Shown here: piece by piece, positions 16,956-25,536 of the stretch | Layout of the letters: each line of letters opens with the position of its first letter | How positions within the stretch are numbered: position 1 is the first letter of the stretch | Source: Candidatus Babelota bacterium | Lineage (GTDB): Bacteria > Babelota > Babeliae > Babelales > Babelaceae | Direction: 5' to 3' | Length of the DNA stretch: 53,599 nt | Assembly: GCA_013288045.1 (NCBI GenBank) | Contig: JABDCP010000005.1 | Coordinates: 1 to 53,599, forward strand | The notes under the pieces: generated by a model | What the model was told of the DNA's origin: nothing | Databases searched by the model: none | Seen by the model: only the letters and a program-made list of their open reading frames with translations | Translations under genes and position numbers: made by a program

Positions 16956-16969
16956 AGCAGGCCCTTTTC

Positions 16970-17881
16970 TTATGAAAGGCTTGTCCGCTCTGTGCGCTTC
17001 TGTGTATTGATATATTCAACTTGCTTCTTCCCATTGCCTATTTCAACATAGTCTATACAGAGAAAGGTTGGAAGATGAGATGGTTGCGACTGAGTATCAA
17101 GGCCTCGTGAGAGGGCTCTTTTAAGAAAAGCATCTAAGCTTTCTGTATTAATCCGCTCATAAGCATTATTAGTATTTAAATCAAAAAAGGGAAAATAATT
17201 TAAGAGGTATAAGGATCGACGCTCCTTTTTATGGACTTTTGATTCAGGGCGTTCTCTGCATGCTCGTGCAGGATGGAGAGCTCCCCATTGATTTTCAACA
17301 ACATGGCGCCATTGATCAAAGCAATATTTTGTTTCACCCGTCGCATTAAAAATAATTAACCGTTTATTATTCGTACGCATCCATTCAAAGGTAGGCCAAT
17401 GTGGTGTGGCTGGATTGGTACGTAGGATGTAGGTATCAAGGCCAGCCTTTAAAAAACAGCTGTCGAGAAGGGAAGAGTCTTTTACGTAATTCTCAAGAAA
17501 TATCGTAAGTACTTCTAAGGGATTATCCTCAAGAAACTGACGAATCATTTCAAGTGCTCGTAAAAAGGGCATAGGTTCCTTACCTCGACAGATAAGCCTC
17601 GTGAGAAAAGATGTTTTATGGATAAGGACCACATCGTTTTTTGACTCACCTATATCGAGCATGAGACCTCGCACACCATACGCAAGCTGCTTTTCCATGC
17701 TTAAGCTTTGCTGAGCATAGAGATAACCATGCTCAAGTGCAGCATACGAATTATGTGAGGTAAAATGACATACTTCATCATACCGCAGTTTCCCCTCAAA
17801 TGGTTCCCAACTGCCGTACACAAAGTGACAAAAAAAAGCACAAAAAAAGGCCCTCAAAAGGGCTGTAAACAAACTGTTCAT
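16970..17881 (-). CDS. secreted PI-PLC-like phosphodiesterase
   Basis: GGGGGAGGGA precedes ATG 17881, giving 303 aa with a signal peptide (MNSLFTALLRAFFCAFFCHFVYG). The domain matches the X-domain of the PLC-like phosphodiesterase superfamily: TSHNSYA (catalytic H43), YGVRGLMLDIGE (R71, D76) and LIHKTSF (second catalytic H88), then FLCIDYVEIGNG near the C-terminus. Such enzymes cleave phosphatidylinositol or related lipids without calcium. The residues needed are in place, so it is likely active. It converges with the second RING gene, and its 3' end was included in the tandem duplication. Confidence 0.85.
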   Translation of the reverse strand: MNSLFTALLRAFFCAFFCHFVYGSWEPFEGKLRYDEVCHFTSHNSYAALEHGYLYAQQSLSMEKQLAYGVRGLMLDIGESKNDVVLIHKTSFLTRLICRGKEPMPFLRALEMIRQFLEDNPLEVLTIFLENYVKDSSLLDSCFLKAGLDTYILRTNPATPHWPTFEWMRTNNKRLIIFNATGETKYCFDQWRHVVENQWGALHPARACRERPESKVHKKERRSLYLLNYFPFFDLNTNNAYERINTESLDAFLKRALSRGLDTQSQPSHLPTFLCIDYVEIGNGKKQVEYINTQKRTERTSLS

Positions 17882-17942
17882 AGTCCCTCCCCCTAGCACT
17901 CAGTATAGGCAATAGAGATGAGGAAATACAAGAAAAAAATGG

Positions 17943-18608
17943 CTAATCCTGTAAATATTGATAAATTACCTGCTTGGTAATCCAATCAGCAATAAATGGG
18001 AGGCGGCAAGCAGTGATCAGTGAGCCTGCGATAAGCGTCTTCTGATTAATCTTCTCATCCATGAAGCTACTATAGGTTAAATTAACCGCATAACTGACGG
18101 TAGCATCCTCGACGAACCTGCGACCTATCTCGTATCCTTCATGTATTTTTTCTCCCTCTTTTGGTTCTGAATAGAATCCTATTTTAAAGGGGATTCTATA
18201 AATAGCGTCAAGTATAGAGGGAATACGTAGGGCATCGATTAAGGCGCTTTTAATGAGAGCTTTGTGATTAGGCTTTTGCTGCTGTGCATACGTCATTGCA
18301 TAGCCCAGAAAATAACTGGTACCGGCATCTTCGACATAGGTAGATGCCAAAGAAAAGAGATTACTTTTCCATGTAGGCTTTGTTGTGGGCTTTTCTGTGG
18401 TTCTCTTTGACCCTGCATCCTGTGGTTCTTCTTTTTGAACAGGCCTTCTTTGTTGAAGATAGGCTTTTCTTAGGCGCTTAATGGGGTCGAGCTCTTCTTC
18501 GGCTTTCGAAGAAGTTTCGTTTGAGGTTTGTACTGGCTCATCTACAGAGTAGAGCTGATGAGCTCCAGCGCATGCACCGATGAACAGAAATAGAACTAAT
18601 TTTTTCAT
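17943..18608 (-). CDS. exported protein with an internal duplication
   Basis: A 221-aa protein with a signal peptide (MKKLVLFLFIGACAGAHQLYS) and a charged linker. Two related modules follow: YVEDAGTSYFLGYAMTY...ALIKSALIDALRIPSILDAI around residue 90 and FVEDATVSYAVNLTYSS...TLIAGSLITACRLPFIADWI around residue 165. Each module holds two moderately hydrophobic helices with a conserved small-residue/Arg-Pro pattern. The arrangement resembles the two-helix exported proteins at 11.8-12.4 kb and 24-25 kb. Function unknown. Confidence 0.72.
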   Translation of the reverse strand: MKKLVLFLFIGACAGAHQLYSVDEPVQTSNETSSKAEEELDPIKRLRKAYLQQRRPVQKEEPQDAGSKRTTEKPTTKPTWKSNLFSLASTYVEDAGTSYFLGYAMTYAQQQKPNHKALIKSALIDALRIPSILDAIYRIPFKIGFYSEPKEGEKIHEGYEIGRRFVEDATVSYAVNLTYSSFMDEKINQKTLIAGSLITACRLPFIADWITKQVIYQYLQD

Positions 18609-18705
18609 AAGTATTTGACCTTCTTAGTAGGGCGAGCCTCTGGACTTGCCTATATCTCAAGGATACGACAAGCATTTCTTAACGTCAAAAGGCCCATGAA
18701 TTCTT

Positions 18706-18879
18706 CTATGGACGATGAAAATGGTACAGAATTCTATCATTATGATAGACTGGTGGTCTTTTAGAGAATTGGTCCATTGAAAGCGCCTTCTCATTGACCG
18801 CATTCGGATTTGTCGCAAGTGGGTAGCGGGTGCCTCCATACAGACCGACATAGGGCTCTGTCAATTGCCCCGATACCAC
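18706..18879 (-). pseudogene. short coding-like frame or gene remnant (57 codons)
   Basis: On the reverse strand an open frame from GTG 18879 to TAG 18706 encodes a protein-like sequence including LYGGTRYPLATNPNAVNEKA and PPVYHNDRILYHFHRP. The residue usage looks like real protein. There is no ribosome binding site, and a stop sits just upstream in frame, so I read it as a remnant. A 7-bp palindromic hairpin (18733-18749) lies inside it. Confidence 0.4.
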
Positions 18880-19355
18880 TATCTAATCAAGGTTCTTGCA
18901 TTTGTTCAGTAGGTGTAAATATTAATTTCAGGAAAGGAATTGAGTGGCTTTTGTCTACGATCTTCTTTACTGGCGGCATGATTTAATAGCAGGTTTTTAT
19001 GCAAGAAAGAAAGAGTATTGTGGACTATTGCCCCACTTAAAACGGGAAGAGGCCGGTTCTATAGGGGGTGGTTTTACCTACTTGCGCATATCGGTCTAAT
19101 CTGTGGGGAAAAGATAGGTTTTCGAGGGTCTATGAACCTATTCTTAGGGATGAACGTACTTGGGAAAAGGGGGAGAAAACCCTCGTGGTCCTGGGTAGAA
19201 AAATGTTGAGAAAGGGATAGGCCACCTAGATCAGAAAATCCCATGAAATCGAATTATTCATGAAAAAAAGTCCTTCCTAAACCCCAAGAATATGATAGAG
19301 TAGTGAGTGTTCTTAACAGGGGTGTTAACAAAACAATTTTTAAGCTAGGTGTACC
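18880..19355 (+). other. gene-free region upstream of dnaA
   Basis: About 475 bases without a supported gene. A frame at 19018-19209 lacks a ribosome binding site and looks random. The stretch 19030-19230 is unusually G-rich on this strand (GGGGGTGG, GGGGAAAAG, GGGGGAGAAAA). Replication origins often lie next to dnaA, but I find no perfect DnaA box (TTATNCACA); TGTGGACTA at 19020 and TGTGGGGAA at 19101 are only distant matches. No rpmH or dnaN is adjacent. Confidence 0.4.
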
Positions 19356-20714
19356 ATGGTGAACAGAGCCACATTATGGCAGGATCTCCTATTAATGCTT
19401 ACTGACGAAGTGGGTAGCAGGGTAGTAGAAACCTGGTTTAAAGCAATATCATTTTCTCGATGGGATGCAGATACTAAGACGGCATACGTGAGCGCTCCAA
19501 ATGCCTTTGTACGCGATTGGGTCTCGTCACAATACCAAGGTCTTTTAAAAACCCATTTAAGTAGGCTTCTTAATACGAATGTCTCACTTACCTTTATAGA
19601 TGAGAGTAAAACAGCTGTTCAAAGGGTAGAAAAAGATAAACCTTCGATATCTCGGATGCCTAAAGCTCCAGATGCTCAAAATTCACGTAATCAAATAAGC
19701 CCTCGCTACGGATTTGATAGTTACATTGTAGGTGAGCATAATTCAGTTGCTGTCGCAGCTGCTCAGGCAGTTGCTGAAAAGCCGGGGGCTCTCTATAATC
19801 CCTTTTTTATTACCGGTGGCTCTGGGATGGGGAAAACCCATCTTTTGCAGGCGATAGGTAATCAGATAAAGCATACGCATCCTCAGGCAAAAGTGGTTTA
19901 CCAGTCTGGCGATAGATTTGTGCATGAATTTGTGAATGCGATTCGGTATGGTAAGATCAAAAACTTTGAGGAACGCTATAAGGATGCCGATGTACTCTTG
20001 GTTGATGATATTCAGCTGCTATCTCATAAGGAGCAGACCCAAGAAGCGTTCTTTCATATTTTTTCGACACTGTATGAAAAAGGAAAACAGATCATCTTTG
20101 CCTCTGATGTCCTTCCTGACCAAATTGAAGGACTGTCAGAGCGCCTTAAATCGCGATTAAATGGCTCATTGATAGCAGATATCCAGCCACCTTCAGTAGC
20201 AACAAAAGTAGCTATTGTTCAAAATAAGGCGCTTCTTCAAAAGATGCCTATCAGGGATGATGTCGCTTCCTTTATTGCTACACGTGCTTCCTCAAACGTA
20301 CGTGAGCTTGAAGGGCTGCTGATTCGTGTCCTTGCTTTTGCTGCGTTGACTCACCAAGTGCTTACGGTTGATCTTGCTCACAAGGTGCTTGCCAGAACGA
20401 CCATAGAGACAAGACAACAGGCGCTGCTCGATTTACCTCAGGTGGCATCTTGTGTGGCGAAGCACTTTAGTACCAGTATTGCTGAACTGCGGTCCACAAA
20501 GCGGCAAAAGAATCTTGTAGATGCGCGGCACGTTGCTATGTATTTTATGAAGAAGCACACAGAAAATTCATTGCGTGACATTGCTGCCTATTGGTGTCGT
20601 AAGGATCATACAACCGTTATCCATGCGATTGCTAAGGTAGAAAAACTACGACTTCTCGATACGATACTCGATCAGAAGATGGCTGCTATTGAGCGGGAGC
20701 TTCATCATCGGTAG
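19356..20714 (+). CDS. dnaA: chromosomal replication initiator DnaA
   Basis: The 452-aa protein has all four DnaA domains. It has a short N-terminal interaction domain and a variable linker to about residue 115. The AAA+ core has Walker A GGSGMGKT (154-161) and Walker B DVLLVDDIQ (212-220) with sensor SERLKSRL. A C-terminal helix-turn-helix carries the signature CRKDHTTVIHA that contacts the DnaA box. ATG 19356 follows TAGGTGTACC. DnaA binds oriC and melts it to start replication. Unlike in many bacteria, dnaN and recF are not adjacent; the gene ends overlapping a convergent gene by 29 bases. Confidence 0.97.
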   Translation: MVNRATLWQDLLLMLTDEVGSRVVETWFKAISFSRWDADTKTAYVSAPNAFVRDWVSSQYQGLLKTHLSRLLNTNVSLTFIDESKTAVQRVEKDKPSISRMPKAPDAQNSRNQISPRYGFDSYIVGEHNSVAVAAAQAVAEKPGALYNPFFITGGSGMGKTHLLQAIGNQIKHTHPQAKVVYQSGDRFVHEFVNAIRYGKIKNFEERYKDADVLLVDDIQLLSHKEQTQEAFFHIFSTLYEKGKQIIFASDVLPDQIEGLSERLKSRLNGSLIADIQPPSVATKVAIVQNKALLQKMPIRDDVASFIATRASSNVRELEGLLIRVLAFAALTHQVLTVDLAHKVLARTTIETRQQALLDLPQVASCVAKHFSTSIAELRSTKRQKNLVDARHVAMYFMKKHTENSLRDIAAYWCRKDHTTVIHAIAKVEKLRLLDTILDQKMAAIERELHHR

Positions 20715-21789
20715 CATCTGTCTCTTCTTCATATAATGTGAAGAGTTCTGGTGTTGGATTAGTTTGCATGTCATGACGGTACTTTTTGTTGCGCATAAAG
20801 TTATCTTGGACGCATTTTCCGGTGAGTTGTAAATACCAAGAAGAGTAGTTCTTAAAGGTCATAGGTTTTTTAAGACCGACCATTGTGGGGAAATGCTCTG
20901 TATCGATGATTACGATTTTGCCCGTTCCTTTCTCTAAAAAGAAGTTGTCAACGTGAGCATCCATACGGTTTCCAATGTATGATGAGAAGGTAATTCCAAA
21001 TCGCGTATCTCCTGTGTTTGAAATACTGAATTGTCTTTCGGCTTCTATAGCATCTACAACAATCCCATAAATGGAGGGGATACTAGTTTTACAGGGACCT
21101 TTGTTGCCAATATTATTTCCTTCAATCGTGATATAACGCACATTCTTAGGGGTCCAATACCATTTGCGTGGGGTATCTACTAGTGAGCTCCAGTAGGGAC
21201 TCTCATCGATTCGCTCTTGAATTTTCTCTAAGTTAGTTATGCGCGTAAAACCTGATAAATGCCTATTAGTGCCACCGCCCATACGGAAAAAGAATTTTGG
21301 AATAAGACCTTCAGAAAGTTTTACAAAGCTTTCTGGAGTTTTAAGAAAGAGTTTGAGTACAAATGGGTACTTCTTATATTTGAGGATAATGAGTCCTGAA
21401 GCAATTCGGGGATTAAAGTCGGACTTTTTGAGTACCGTAAAATCGGTATAGGTCTTCTTCTGTGCTTTAATCTCAAGTACTACATTTTCAGCAAGGCGTC
21501 CAAGCTCTTCAGTATCTACGGTTTGTCCAGGATTTCTTCTATAGGGGAGGGGTTCTTGGGGAAGGAGATGTTCTTCAAAGTCTTTCTTATTGAATTTACA
21601 AAAGATGGCATGGTACTCAAGGCAATGATCCCGAAGGATGTGCCGTGTAGAATCATCAGCCCAGTAAACCTGGATTTCGGGTGTCTGAGGATCTTCAGCC
21701 CGCCAGGGACTGCGACCGGATTCGAGTGACATAGTAGTTATACATATGAGCGCACAAAACGCCATATGCTGTGTACTGAGATTGCTCAT
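20686..21789 (-). CDS. secreted protein with a kinase-like C-terminal half
   Basis: GGGGGAGAAGTAC precedes ATG 21789 (367 aa). A hydrophobic N-terminus (MAFCALICITTMS, after seven residues) fits a signal peptide. The central part has YPFVLKLFLK followed by a glycine-containing loop (FFRMGGGTNRH). Later, MDAHVDNFFLEKG is followed by IVIIDTEHF. The order Lys-strand, H-x-D-N and ID-acidic resembles the active site of kinase-like folds (catalytic Asp and Asn, then the metal Asp), but no specific family is recognised. A related pattern occurs in the gene at 44316. It overlaps the end of dnaA tail to tail. Kinase activity is an inference of moderate strength. Confidence 0.65.
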   Translation of the reverse strand: MSNLSTQHMAFCALICITTMSLESGRSPWRAEDPQTPEIQVYWADDSTRHILRDHCLEYHAIFCKFNKKDFEEHLLPQEPLPYRRNPGQTVDTEELGRLAENVVLEIKAQKKTYTDFTVLKKSDFNPRIASGLIILKYKKYPFVLKLFLKTPESFVKLSEGLIPKFFFRMGGGTNRHLSGFTRITNLEKIQERIDESPYWSSLVDTPRKWYWTPKNVRYITIEGNNIGNKGPCKTSIPSIYGIVVDAIEAERQFSISNTGDTRFGITFSSYIGNRMDAHVDNFFLEKGTGKIVIIDTEHFPTMVGLKKPMTFKNYSSWYLQLTGKCVQDNFMRNKKYRHDMQTNPTPELFTLYEEETDATDDEAPAQ

Positions 21790-21934
21790 GTACTTCTCCC
21801 CCTAAGTTTCAGGGTACCAAATTCTGTCTTCCTCGCACAAGAGTTCAAAAATGGTTGATTTTTCAAATAATTGTCTGCTACTATGAGGTCAGTAGTAGTA
21901 AGTATCAATCACGTACAAAGAAGAAGGGGTACGT

Positions 21935-22468
21935 ATGAAGGTAGACGAGATGAATCCTCGTTATGAAGGTTTGTTGCGCTGTTTTACCCATCTGCCGCGG
22001 CAAATATTAAGTCTCCACGAACTGGATAATGCAACAGAATATGTCTTACATTCCTTATGTGATGAGGGATGTTTGAACCTTTTAAAGGCAGCCTATTTTG
22101 TTGATAATCCTGATTTTAATTGCCTTAAGGGAATTGCAGGCTTTAACAAGGAAGAAGAGATATATACCTGTGATAAGGTATTAAATGATCCAGCTCATTT
22201 TAAGAATCATATGGATGAATGTGCCTATAACCAAAAAATTCGCACCATAACCGTGCCAAGTGCTCGCAGAAACGGCGAATCATCAGAGCATCTCATTGCT
22301 CGCTTAGCCGATCTTCTTGATATGGAGAATCCTTCGGTTCATACCTGGAATATAAAGCATGATAACTTTGGGATGCTCATTTATGAACATCCTTCTAGTT
22401 CAGATAGAAGCTTCCATCAGGAGCTCCTACATGGACTTTCAATTCTGGGCTTCTGTCCAATAAGCTAA
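21935..22468 (+). CDS. cytoplasmic protein of unknown function
   Basis: AGAAGAAGGGG before ATG 21935 gives a 177-aa soluble, acidic protein without a signal peptide or membrane helix. It has several cysteines (e.g. HSLCDEGCLN, NHMDECAYN) and the segment VHTWNIKHDNFGMLIYEHP. A TTGATT/TACTAT pair with an 18-base spacer lies upstream, and a strong terminator follows directly, so it is a single-gene unit. I do not recognise a family. Confidence 0.7.
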   Translation: MKVDEMNPRYEGLLRCFTHLPRQILSLHELDNATEYVLHSLCDEGCLNLLKAAYFVDNPDFNCLKGIAGFNKEEEIYTCDKVLNDPAHFKNHMDECAYNQKIRTITVPSARRNGESSEHLIARLADLLDMENPSVHTWNIKHDNFGMLIYEHPSSSDRSFHQELLHGLSILGFCPIS

Positions 22469-22474
22469 CTATAC

Positions 22475-22512
22475 AGGGAATGCGCTGATATACTCTGCGT
22501 GTTCCCTTTTTT
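22475..22512 (+). terminator. rho-independent terminator
   Basis: AGGGAATGCGC (22475-22485) pairs with GCGTGTTCCCT (22497-22507), 11 bp with two G-U pairs, followed at once by a run of six T. It ends the gene at 21935. Confidence 0.9.
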
Positions 22513-22913
22513 AGCTCACTACTGATGTTATTAAACGCCTAGTGCTGAGAGCTCTTAGAGTTATTAAGCATTGCTCATCGCGAGTTTAAGCAAAAAAATT
22601 GTTTCATCCTTCAAATTCTTCTGAACCCATTTTCGCTGCTTGCAAGTTAGTAGCTCTCCAAGGCCGGTGAGTAATCGAAAAAACCGTTTGGTTCGAACGA
22701 AGTGTATCTTTCAACAAAGAATCATGTTTTATAGTTTTTCTTTAAACGAAAGCCAATAATAAGAGTTTTTCTTATGTGCAGCTTCCATTACAATAAAAAA
22801 GGGGAAAATAGGCAATCTATTGGATTCGTATTTCTGAAATTTTGGGCTGTGTATAGTATATAATTTTATATTAGTCAAAATCGGATACGGTTTTAAGGGA
22901 ACAAAATCACCCC
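22513..22913. other. gene-free stretch
   Basis: About 400 bases of A/T-rich DNA between a terminator and the promoter of the Nudix gene. I see no gene, RNA or repeat in it. Confidence 0.5.
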
Positions 22914-22942
22914 TTGAAAATTCTCATAGAAAATGATATGCT
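22914..22942 (+). promoter_or_regulatory. promoter of the secreted Nudix gene
   Basis: TTGAAA (22914-22919) and TATGCT (22937-22942), spacer 17 bases. Transcription would start near 22949, which leaves a usable leader only if translation begins at 22984. Confidence 0.6.
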
Positions 22943-22983
22943 AGGAAAAGATTAAAATAATGTATATTAAATGGTTGAAAAAT

Positions 22984-23694
22984 ATGAAACAATTCATCTA
23001 CCTCGTTCTCTCAAGTGCTTCTTTTGTGAGTAGTGTGTATGCTCTGCAACCGCCATCCTTAGGCTCTTTTGGCCATTCTGCTGCATTTGTTGCTCCAATC
23101 ACGAAGTATGGAGATGAAGAGCATATTATTCTGGGCCGCGAATTACATGGCGCTGATGCAGGACTTTACGATGCCTTTGGTGGAAAGCGAGATGCAGCTG
23201 ATGGTAATCAGCCGGGAGCAACGGCTGCTCGAGAGCTTTTTGAAGAAGGAATTACTGCCAGAACTCTAGGAATGTCCCTTTCTGAAGTCCGTGAGTACAT
23301 TGCTCTGCGGACAGGTAACACACGAAATATTTTTGCTGTTCAAGGACGGAATGGATCACGGAATGTTCTGTATCTTACCAGATTTAGCAACCGAGATATT
23401 CGAAGGTTTAAGAATAGTTTTGGTAGAGCATTGAGAAGAGCCCCTCGAGGTGGTGGATTTCATGAGAAAGATAAAATTGCATCAGTTCGTCTTACCGATG
23501 TCTTGCAAGCCATAGCTGCTACATCTTCTAACAGAGGTGTTCAGGTCATTGCACAGGTAACTGATCTTAAGGGTAATCGATCAACGCAACAAATAACGCT
23601 TCGTCCCGTTCTTGTAAGTCTGCTTAGGGGCTACGCTGAAAATCGCACCTACGTGCAGGGTACACGGCCTCAGATAAGGTTTTATGGGCTCTAA
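22984..23694 (+). CDS. secreted Nudix-type hydrolase
   Basis: ATG 22984 is preferred over the in-frame ATG 22960, which would sit within a dozen bases of the predicted transcript start. It gives 236 aa with a clean signal peptide ending SSVYA before LQPP. A Nudix-like box runs from GGKRD (residues 66-70) to RELFEEGI (83-90). The R-E-x-x-E-E core that binds metal is intact, but the loop before it is longer than usual and the first box glutamate is not in its normal place. Nudix enzymes hydrolyse nucleoside diphosphate derivatives. Export is unusual because such substrates are cytosolic. Confidence 0.75.
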   Translation: MKQFIYLVLSSASFVSSVYALQPPSLGSFGHSAAFVAPITKYGDEEHIILGRELHGADAGLYDAFGGKRDAADGNQPGATAARELFEEGITARTLGMSLSEVREYIALRTGNTRNIFAVQGRNGSRNVLYLTRFSNRDIRRFKNSFGRALRRAPRGGGFHEKDKIASVRLTDVLQAIAATSSNRGVQVIAQVTDLKGNRSTQQITLRPVLVSLLRGYAENRTYVQGTRPQIRFYGL

Positions 23695-23790
23695 AGTTCC
23701 TGCATCTCATAATCTCTCCTGTAACCGAATCTTGATCCCTAATGCTGCTGAAGGCTCTATGGGTCTCAGCTGAGTTCTCTACCAAGATAG

Positions 23791-24489
23791 TTATTGAACT
23801 TCTTGTGTTGATGAGTTAGGCGCTTCTGTGGCGTCTTTTTTTGTGCCGCGCATTTTCTCTCGAAGCCACTCATAGAGGGATTTTCCATTTTGTCCATGCA
23901 TCCCATCTAGTTTGGCCAACAAAGGTGGAAGGGCAAGACTTGTAGCAATACAACCGACTACTTTTGCAGTACCTGGGTTTTGGCCTAAGAAATTTGAAGT
24001 TGCATTAGCCATTCCGTACGCAGTCAGAAGAAATACGCCCAATCCACTTGCATAGGTACGAAGATTCTTCTTTGAGAGTGGAAGAAGCCAGTATTCATCT
24101 GAAGCGTAGTCAGGATCTTTCGCTTCGAAAGCCGTGAGTATGGCTGGAAAGAGGAGCTGAGTTCCTAATGTTGAACAGAGAGCGCTCCATGCAATATCTT
24201 TTTTGGCGTCCTGGGGTATTTTAAATAGAAAGTTTGCAAGATAGTTTGCCCCCAAGAGAGTTGTGAATACACCCAGGTTCACAAGCGCCATTTCTTTAAT
24301 GCCTTTTTTCTTAGAGGTCTGTGGCTGCTCATCATCCGCTGACCGCTTCTCTGTTTTTGCCAGCATTTCATGGGGGATGAAGGTACTTGGGGAAGCCTTC
24401 TTGGGCAGGGCTTTTTTAGGGGCTTCGCTACCCATGAGTGCAGCTGATGATGCAAGTAATAGGGTAGTGATAAGATAGATGTGTTTCAT
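23791..24489 (-). CDS. exported multi-helix membrane protein (tandem paralogue 2)
   Basis: This 232-aa protein has a signal peptide (MKHIYLITTLLLASSAALMG), a Lys/Pro-rich linker (PKKALPKKASPSTFIPHEM), several hydrophobic helices and a charged tail ending STQEVQ. It is a paralogue of the gene just upstream at 24669-25319. They share the signal peptide pattern, the ACIA/GCIATSLALPPLLAK-type helix and the C-terminal xxQVQ/QEVQ ending. The upstream DNA of both genes also shares CACTCTAC-AGATGA. Function unknown; probably an inner-membrane or exported scaffold. Confidence 0.72.
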   Translation of the reverse strand: MKHIYLITTLLLASSAALMGSEAPKKALPKKASPSTFIPHEMLAKTEKRSADDEQPQTSKKKGIKEMALVNLGVFTTLLGANYLANFLFKIPQDAKKDIAWSALCSTLGTQLLFPAILTAFEAKDPDYASDEYWLLPLSKKNLRTYASGLGVFLLTAYGMANATSNFLGQNPGTAKVVGCIATSLALPPLLAKLDGMHGQNGKSLYEWLREKMRGTKKDATEAPNSSTQEVQ

Positions 24490-24668
24490 GATATACCTCT
24501 ATAGTTCAATTACTAGTACTTTATATCTTATATTCACTCTACTAGATGATCTGCTTGAGGTAAACCGGTACCCATGAAATGAGCTTTTCGCTGGTAACGC
24601 AACGTGATTGGTTGTTTGCTCGAAATGGAACCAGCAAAGGTTAATTACGGGCAATCTATAGCAGATTG

Positions 24669-25319
24669 TTATTGAACCTGTGGAGCAGTTGTATTGGGTA
24701 CTTCTGTACCCTTTTTTTGTATCTCCAGTCTATTCTTTTTTCTCTGTTCGAGCCATTCGTCTATCTTGACTAGGAGAGCTGGGAGCACGAGGCTTGCAGC
24801 AATACAGGCGGCAGTTTTACTATTACTTGGATTATCGCCAACGATTCTCTGTGCTACATAGCCGATTCCAAACAGGGGGAAAACGGAGAGCCCACAAATT
24901 GTGTATCCCTCATCAAACCTCATATTAAAGAGGGAATCGTCGGCCCTATCTTTGCCAAGGACTAGAGATGTTACGAATCTGAAGCAACGCATCCCCAAAA
25001 CTGAAGCCAAGCAACTTGAAGCGAGCAGACTTTTATTGCTCATGGGTTCAGGGCGGGGCCAATGAAGTACGACCGCAACGGGGTCAGGAGTGCTCCTGCG
25101 AATGTTCTCTCCAGCAAATCCTTGTATATAGCCAAAAACAAAGGGTATATTTTGCCAAAGTTCTTGCTTTACCTTTTGCATAAAAGGCTGTTCGACTTCT
25201 TGAGGAATCGTATACTTAGGAGATGTCTTATCTGGTGCGGGGTTTTGAGGAGCATCGGTTCCTATGATTGCCCCTGATGATGCAAGAAACAGGGTAGCGG
25301 TAAGATACTGTATTTTCAT
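24669..25319 (-). CDS. exported multi-helix membrane protein (tandem paralogue 1)
   Basis: A 216-aa paralogue of the downstream gene: signal peptide (MKIQYLTATLFLASSGAIIG), a Pro/Lys linker, hydrophobic helices (VLGMRCFRFVTSLVLG, TAACIAASLVLPALLVKI) and the tail TTAPQVQ. AAAAGGAGCCT precedes the ATG at 25319. The pair sits alone between the Nudix gene and pgk. No catalytic motif is visible. Confidence 0.72.
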   Translation of the reverse strand: MKIQYLTATLFLASSGAIIGTDAPQNPAPDKTSPKYTIPQEVEQPFMQKVKQELWQNIPFVFGYIQGFAGENIRRSTPDPVAVVLHWPRPEPMSNKSLLASSCLASVLGMRCFRFVTSLVLGKDRADDSLFNMRFDEGYTICGLSVFPLFGIGYVAQRIVGDNPSNSKTAACIAASLVLPALLVKIDEWLEQRKKNRLEIQKKGTEVPNTTAPQVQ

Positions 25320-25473
25320 AGGCTCCTTTTTAGGTTCTAGGATAACATTAGTTTCTCATTACACTCTACCAGATGAGACAAATTTGTAAAATGGCCTTTC
25401 TGTTATGAAGAGTAGATCTGTATAGGCTATCTTATTCAGCGTATCCATATTATAATAATTTCTTTTAAAATTA

Positions 25474-25503
25474 TTGCAACTTGTCAATGTAATGTGGTAC
25501 GAT
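25474..25503 (+). promoter_or_regulatory. promoter of the 50-codon gene
   Basis: TTGCAA (25474-25479) and TACGAT (25498-25503), spacer 18 bases, 33 bases before ATG 25537. Confidence 0.45.
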
Positions 25504-25536
25504 GAAAGTGTATGAAAATAAAGAAAAGAGGTATGT

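Larger units (their letters stand above)
14873..17160. repeat. tandem duplication, right copy
   Basis: Second copy of the unit described at 12479. Its right boundary lies inside the intact PLC gene near 17160. Confidence 0.8.

Noticed and set aside
19018-19209. 63-codon forward frame upstream of dnaA
   Set aside because: No ribosome binding site or promoter. The composition simply reflects the G-rich DNA.
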